In this document: positions 6,457-9,606 of the stretch, piece by piece
Layout: each line of letters begins with the position of its first letter
Numbering within the stretch: position 1 is the first letter of the stretch
NCBI GenBank assembly: GCA_002361775.1
Contig: DETV01000017.1
Span: 1-9,606, forward strand
Direction: 5' to 3'
DNA from: Eubacterium sp. UBA3279
GTDB taxonomy: Bacteria; Bacillota; Clostridia; Lachnospirales; Lachnospiraceae
Length of the DNA: 9,606 bases
The notes under the pieces: generated by a model
Database searches by the model: none
The model's input: only the letters and a program-made list of their open reading frames with translations
Told to the model about the DNA's origin: nothing
Position numbers and translations under genes: made by a program

Positions 6457-7289
6457 TGAGACAAAAAAAGACAGGAAACAGGAGACAGCGGGTAATCGTA
6501 GGATTGTTTCTTTCTCTCTTATTTTTGACGGGAGTGTGTATTGCCGGAAGTTTATGCACAGAAGCGGCGAAGGTAACCGACTTTTCCAGAAAAAATCTGT
6601 TGCCGGGATGGCCATACCTGTTTGGAACAGACTGGTTAGGCCGGGATATGCTGGTGAGAACTTTAAAAGGAATGTCCCTGAGTATTTTTATAGGAATTGT
6701 TTCCGCAGGAATCAGCGCAGTGATCGCATTGATTTTGGGGATATCTTCCGCAGTTTTTGGAAAAAAAGTGGATAGTGTGATCACATGGCTGATAGATTTG
6801 ATCATGGGAATTCCTCACATACTTCTTTTGATCTTGATTTCTGTGGCAGTGGGAAAAGGTGTGAAAGGTGTGGTAATCGGTGTGGCTCTTACCCACTGGC
6901 CTTCCCTTGCCCGTCTGATCCGGGCAGAAGTCCTCCAGTTGAAAGAGAGTCCGTATATTCAGATTGCGGAAAAATTGGGAAAAAGTAAATGGTATATTGC
7001 GAAAACCCATATACTTCCTCAATTGCTTCCCCAGTTTATTGTGGGATTGATTTTGATTTTTCCCCATGCTATCTTACATGAATCTTCCGTTACTTTCTTG
7101 GGATTTGGACTCTCCAGCGATCAGCCGGCGATAGGGATTATCCTTTCGGAAGCCATGAAGTATCTGGTGACAGGAAAATGGTGGCTGGCAGTATTTCCGG
7201 GACTTTTCCTGGTAGTGACTGTAATATTATTTTACGTGTTGGGAGAAGGCATCAGAAAAATTCTGGATCCCTCCAGTGTACATGAGTAG
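6456..7289 (+). CDS. ABC transporter permease, NikC/DppC type
   Basis: A 277-residue second permease, the same length as E. coli NikC and shorter than most OppC/DppC proteins. One N-terminal membrane segment (about 15-30) precedes the family motif FGTDWLGRD (56-64). About five more membrane segments follow, with the EAA loop at 171-188 (AEKLGKSKWYIAKTHILP), then HESSVTFLGFGLSS near the C-terminus, another hallmark of this group. It forms the translocation channel with the permease encoded just upstream. The ATG overlaps the upstream stop (TAATG) and is preceded by AGGAGG (6441-6446) at 9 nt. The next gene begins 9 nt after its stop. Confidence 0.92.
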   Translation: MRQKKTGNRRQRVIVGLFLSLLFLTGVCIAGSLCTEAAKVTDFSRKNLLPGWPYLFGTDWLGRDMLVRTLKGMSLSIFIGIVSAGISAVIALILGISSAVFGKKVDSVITWLIDLIMGIPHILLLILISVAVGKGVKGVVIGVALTHWPSLARLIRAEVLQLKESPYIQIAEKLGKSKWYIAKTHILPQLLPQFIVGLILIFPHAILHESSVTFLGFGLSSDQPAIGIILSEAMKYLVTGKWWLAVFPGLFLVVTVILFYVLGEGIRKILDPSSVHE

Positions 7290-7298
7290 GAGAATGGA

Positions 7299-8222
7299 AT
7301 GGGCGAGACAATATTAAAAATAGAACATTTGAATATTTCCTTTTCTCAATATGGAAAAGGATTGCGTAAAATAGAACTTCCGGTAATCCGGGATCTGGAT
7401 GTGGAGGTTAAAGCAGGAGAAATGGTGGCCGTGGTAGGTTCCAGCGGTTCGGGAAAAAGTCTTCTGGCTCATGGAGTGATGGGGATTTTACCCTACAATG
7501 CCAGTATGGGAGGAAGGATTCTTTATCGTCAGGAGCCACTGACAAAAGAAAGAATCAAAAAACTCCGGGGAAATGAAATTGTTATGGTTCCCCAAAGTCT
7601 TTCGTATCTGGATCCTCTGATGAAAATCGGTCCCCAGATACGAAACGGAAAGAATGAGGAATCTCGAAAAAAGAAATTAAGAGAAATATTTCAGCGATAC
7701 CATTTGAAGGAAGAAGTAGAAGAAAAATATCCCTTTGAATTGTCCGGCGGTATGAGCAGAAGAATCCTTATTTCTACGGCGATGATTGAAAATCCTCAAT
7801 TGGTTATTGCTGATGAACCTACTCCGGGATTGGATCTTGCCATGGCAAAAAGAGCCATGAGCCATTTTCGTGAACTGGCGGATCAGGGAGCGGGAGTTTT
7901 GGTGATTACTCATGACCTGGAACTGGCGTTGGAAGTGGCAGATAAAATTGTGGTTTTTTATGCGGGAACAACAGTAGAAGAAGCCAATATTCCGGATTTT
8001 CAACAGGAAAGCACTCTTCGCCATCCTTATACAAAAGCTCTATGGAGAGCGCTGCCTCAAAATGGATTTCAGTATATCCAGGGGAGTCAGCCCTATGTGA
8101 AAGATATGCCCCAGGGATGTCCTTTTGCTCCACGATGTGAGCAGTGTACAGAAAAATGTAAAGGAGAAATTCCTTATAAAGAATTGCGTGGCGGTAAAGT
8201 CCGTTGTATCATGGAAACATAA
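7299..8222 (+). CDS. ABC transporter ATP-binding protein, NikD/DppD type
   Basis: A 307-residue cytoplasmic ATPase with a full set of motifs: Walker A GSSGSGKS (47-54), Q-loop Gln99, signature LSGGM (148-152), Walker B LVIADEP (168-174), D-loop GLD (177-179) and switch His205. Met in place of Gln in the signature is also found in E. coli NikD. The C-terminus holds the oligopeptide/dipeptide (OHPY) extension with CPFAPRC (274-280), Cys283, Cys287 and Cys303; in some DppD-type proteins such cysteines are reported to hold an iron-sulphur cluster. AGGAG (7288-7292), overlapping the upstream stop, gives a 6-nt spacing to ATG 7299. It would pair with the shorter ATPase downstream. Confidence 0.93.
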   Translation: MGETILKIEHLNISFSQYGKGLRKIELPVIRDLDVEVKAGEMVAVVGSSGSGKSLLAHGVMGILPYNASMGGRILYRQEPLTKERIKKLRGNEIVMVPQSLSYLDPLMKIGPQIRNGKNEESRKKKLREIFQRYHLKEEVEEKYPFELSGGMSRRILISTAMIENPQLVIADEPTPGLDLAMAKRAMSHFRELADQGAGVLVITHDLELALEVADKIVVFYAGTTVEEANIPDFQQESTLRHPYTKALWRALPQNGFQYIQGSQPYVKDMPQGCPFAPRCEQCTEKCKGEIPYKELRGGKVRCIMET

Positions 8223-8274
8223 ATGTTTGAAGGAACAGGAAGGGATCTGAATACTGCCTGAACAGGAGAAATTC

Positions 8275-8886
8275 ATGAAATTAGAGATAAAGAACGTAAC
8301 ATATCAGTACGGAGAAAGAGAAAAGAAAATTTTGCAGGATTTCAGTTTTTCCATGACGGAAGAGGAGAGAATTGGTCTGGTGGCTCCCAGTGGTGTGGGA
8401 AAAACTACATTATGTAAACTTATGAGCGGATATCTGGAGCCTGATCAGGGGAAAATCCTGTTGGATGGAAAACCAATAAAAGAGTATCGCGGATATTGTC
8501 CCATACAGATGATCTGGCAGCAGCCGGAGTTGGCGGTAAATCCCAGACTTCCCATGCGGTCAGTGCTGGAAGAGGGGGATGAGATTGAAGACAGGATCAT
8601 TCGTGAACTGGGAATAGAACCAGACTGGATGAACCGGTTCCCTTCAGAACTTTCAGGAGGGGAAATGCAGAGATTTTGTATTGCCCGGGCATTGGGAAAA
8701 AGAACACGGTTTCTTATCGCTGATGAGATCAGCACCATGCTGGATCTGATCACTCAAAGTCAGATATGGAATTTTTTGTTAAAAGAAGTGGAAGAGAGAA
8801 AAATAGGATTGATTGCAGTGAGCCATAATCAGGCTTTGTTAGATCGGGTATGCACCCGCCAGATACCGGTAGGAATCAAAAAATAA
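8275..8886 (+). CDS. ABC transporter ATP-binding protein, short NikE/DppF type
   Basis: A 203-residue ATPase and second nucleotide-binding subunit of the importer. Walker A reads APSGVGKT (37-44), with Ala where Gly is usual at the first position. It also has Q-loop Gln82/Gln83, signature LSGGE (126-130), Walker B FLIADEI (146-152) with Glu151, D-loop STMLD (153-157) and switch His184. DEISTMLDLITQ resembles the corresponding NikE segment. The protein stops soon after the switch His, about 60 residues short of E. coli NikE, and has no OHPY tail; no frameshifted continuation is seen before the next gene. It is probably a naturally compact subunit. AGGAG (8264-8268) is 6 nt before the ATG; a 52-nt gap separates it from the first ATPase gene. 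Confidence 0.9.
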   Translation: MKLEIKNVTYQYGEREKKILQDFSFSMTEEERIGLVAPSGVGKTTLCKLMSGYLEPDQGKILLDGKPIKEYRGYCPIQMIWQQPELAVNPRLPMRSVLEEGDEIEDRIIRELGIEPDWMNRFPSELSGGEMQRFCIARALGKRTRFLIADEISTMLDLITQSQIWNFLLKEVEERKIGLIAVSHNQALLDRVCTRQIPVGIKK

Positions 8887-8919
8887 ATGCAAATACGCTG
8901 ATGAAAAAGGGAGGATGCG

Positions 8920-9558
8920 ATGATGCGTGAAGAGGAAAAAATCAAAGAGGGGATTTTGTTTTGCCCCGGAGATCCGGAACTGAAAGATATTAAGCTGAAA
9001 ACCCATAAATTAAATGTGGATTATAATCGTACCTATGAAGATGAAAGTGAAAAACGTGCTTCCATTCTTGCAGAAATGATCGGTGAACTGGGAGAAGGAA
9101 GTTTTATACAGGGACCGGTGTTCTTTCATTATGGAAAACACACAAAAATTGGGAAAAAATTTTTCGGCAACTTTAACCTGACGATTCAGGATGATGCGGA
9201 GGTAACAATAGGGGATCACTGTGATTTTGGGCCCAATGTAACAATTGTAACTCCGATTCACCCCATGCTGGCCAAGGAGCGAAAAGAAATTCTGACCGCA
9301 GACGGAGAAAAGAAGCGTTTATGTTATGCAAAATCGGTGCATATTGGAAATAATTGCTGGCTGGGTGCATCTGTGACCATATGTCCCGGGGTAACGATTG
9401 GCGATGACTGCGTGATCGGAGCAGGAAGTGTGGTTACCAGAGATATCTCCAGAGGAAGCTTTGCCGCGGGAGTCCCATGTAAGGTGATCAGACCGATCAC
9501 GGAAAAGGACAGCATGAAATATAAACCGGAAATTCTGGCAGATAATACCATATTATAA
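8920..9558 (+). CDS. Sugar O-acetyltransferase (LacA/Maa/NodL-like, left-handed beta-helix)
   Basis: A 212-residue acetyl-CoA-dependent transferase of the maltose/galactoside acetyltransferase group. An N-terminal helical section (about 1-58, with NRTYEDESEKRASIL) comes before hexapeptide repeats of the left-handed beta-helix, visible as IGDHCDFGPNVTIVTP, IGNNCWLGASVTICPGVTIGDDCVIGAGSVVTRDI and AAGVPCKVIR. His114 in TPIHP corresponds to the catalytic His of LacA. The family acetylates a sugar hydroxyl; the real substrate is usually unknown. GGGAGG (8909-8914) is 5 nt from ATG 8920 and 8 nt from an in-frame ATG at 8923, so either codon may be used. Only 33 nt separate it from the ATPase gene, so it is probably the last gene of the operon. 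Confidence 0.9.
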   Translation: MMREEEKIKEGILFCPGDPELKDIKLKTHKLNVDYNRTYEDESEKRASILAEMIGELGEGSFIQGPVFFHYGKHTKIGKKFFGNFNLTIQDDAEVTIGDHCDFGPNVTIVTPIHPMLAKERKEILTADGEKKRLCYAKSVHIGNNCWLGASVTICPGVTIGDDCVIGAGSVVTRDISRGSFAAGVPCKVIRPITEKDSMKYKPEILADNTIL

Positions 9559-9606
9559 AATTTCCCACTGGAACATTTGAAGTAATAAATATGCCCGGTC
9601 AAAGGC

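Noticed and set aside
8223..8261. Twelve-residue mini-ORF in the gap between the two ATPase genes
   Set aside because: Starts one base after the upstream stop with no own ribosome binding site; length is well within chance.

Overview
The window reads as a chromosomal segment of a low-to-mid GC Gram-positive anaerobe, most likely a gut Lachnospiraceae (Blautia/Ruminococcus/Dorea-like). The reasons are strong AAGGAGG-type ribosome binding sites, A/T-rich codon use, a Gram-positive lipoprotein and a CsbB/YfhO-type glycosylation pair. This placement comes from general features, not from a database match. All eight protein genes are on the + strand, and nothing in the window looks like an insertion sequence, phage gene, CRISPR array, tRNA or rRNA.

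Region 1 (1-3328) holds the 3' end of a polyprenyl-phosphate glycosyltransferase (GT2, DPM1/CsbB-like) overlapping a large YfhO-family membrane protein. In Bacilli such pairs act with a GtrA-type flippase: the GT2 loads a sugar on undecaprenyl phosphate, the flippase turns it over, and YfhO moves the sugar to an extracellular acceptor such as lipoteichoic acid. No flippase gene is visible here; it may lie upstream.

Region 2 (3329-3724) is a 396-bp gap with unusual content. It has an imperfect nested inverted repeat, two promoter-like modules sharing an identical 12-mer and an AAGATA at the same spacing, a 10-bp hairpin with a CCTCC loop, and a strong intrinsic terminator. I read it as a candidate small structured RNA gene (about 3436-3611) placed before the promoter of the next operon. 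This is the least explained part of the window.

Region 3 (3725-9558) is one tight operon: a lipoprotein solute-binding protein, two permeases, two ATPases (together a complete nickel/peptide-type ABC importer of the Nik/Dpp/Opp class) and a LacA/Maa-like sugar O-acetyltransferase. Several features lean towards metal or metal-complex uptake: a His-rich HPHGHGW tail on the binding protein, an LSGGM signature in the first ATPase as in NikD, and a NikC-sized second permease. Sequence alone does not settle nickel versus peptide. A stem-loop after the binding-protein gene probably makes its message more abundant than the rest. The last 48 bases (9559-9606) show no terminator or gene.
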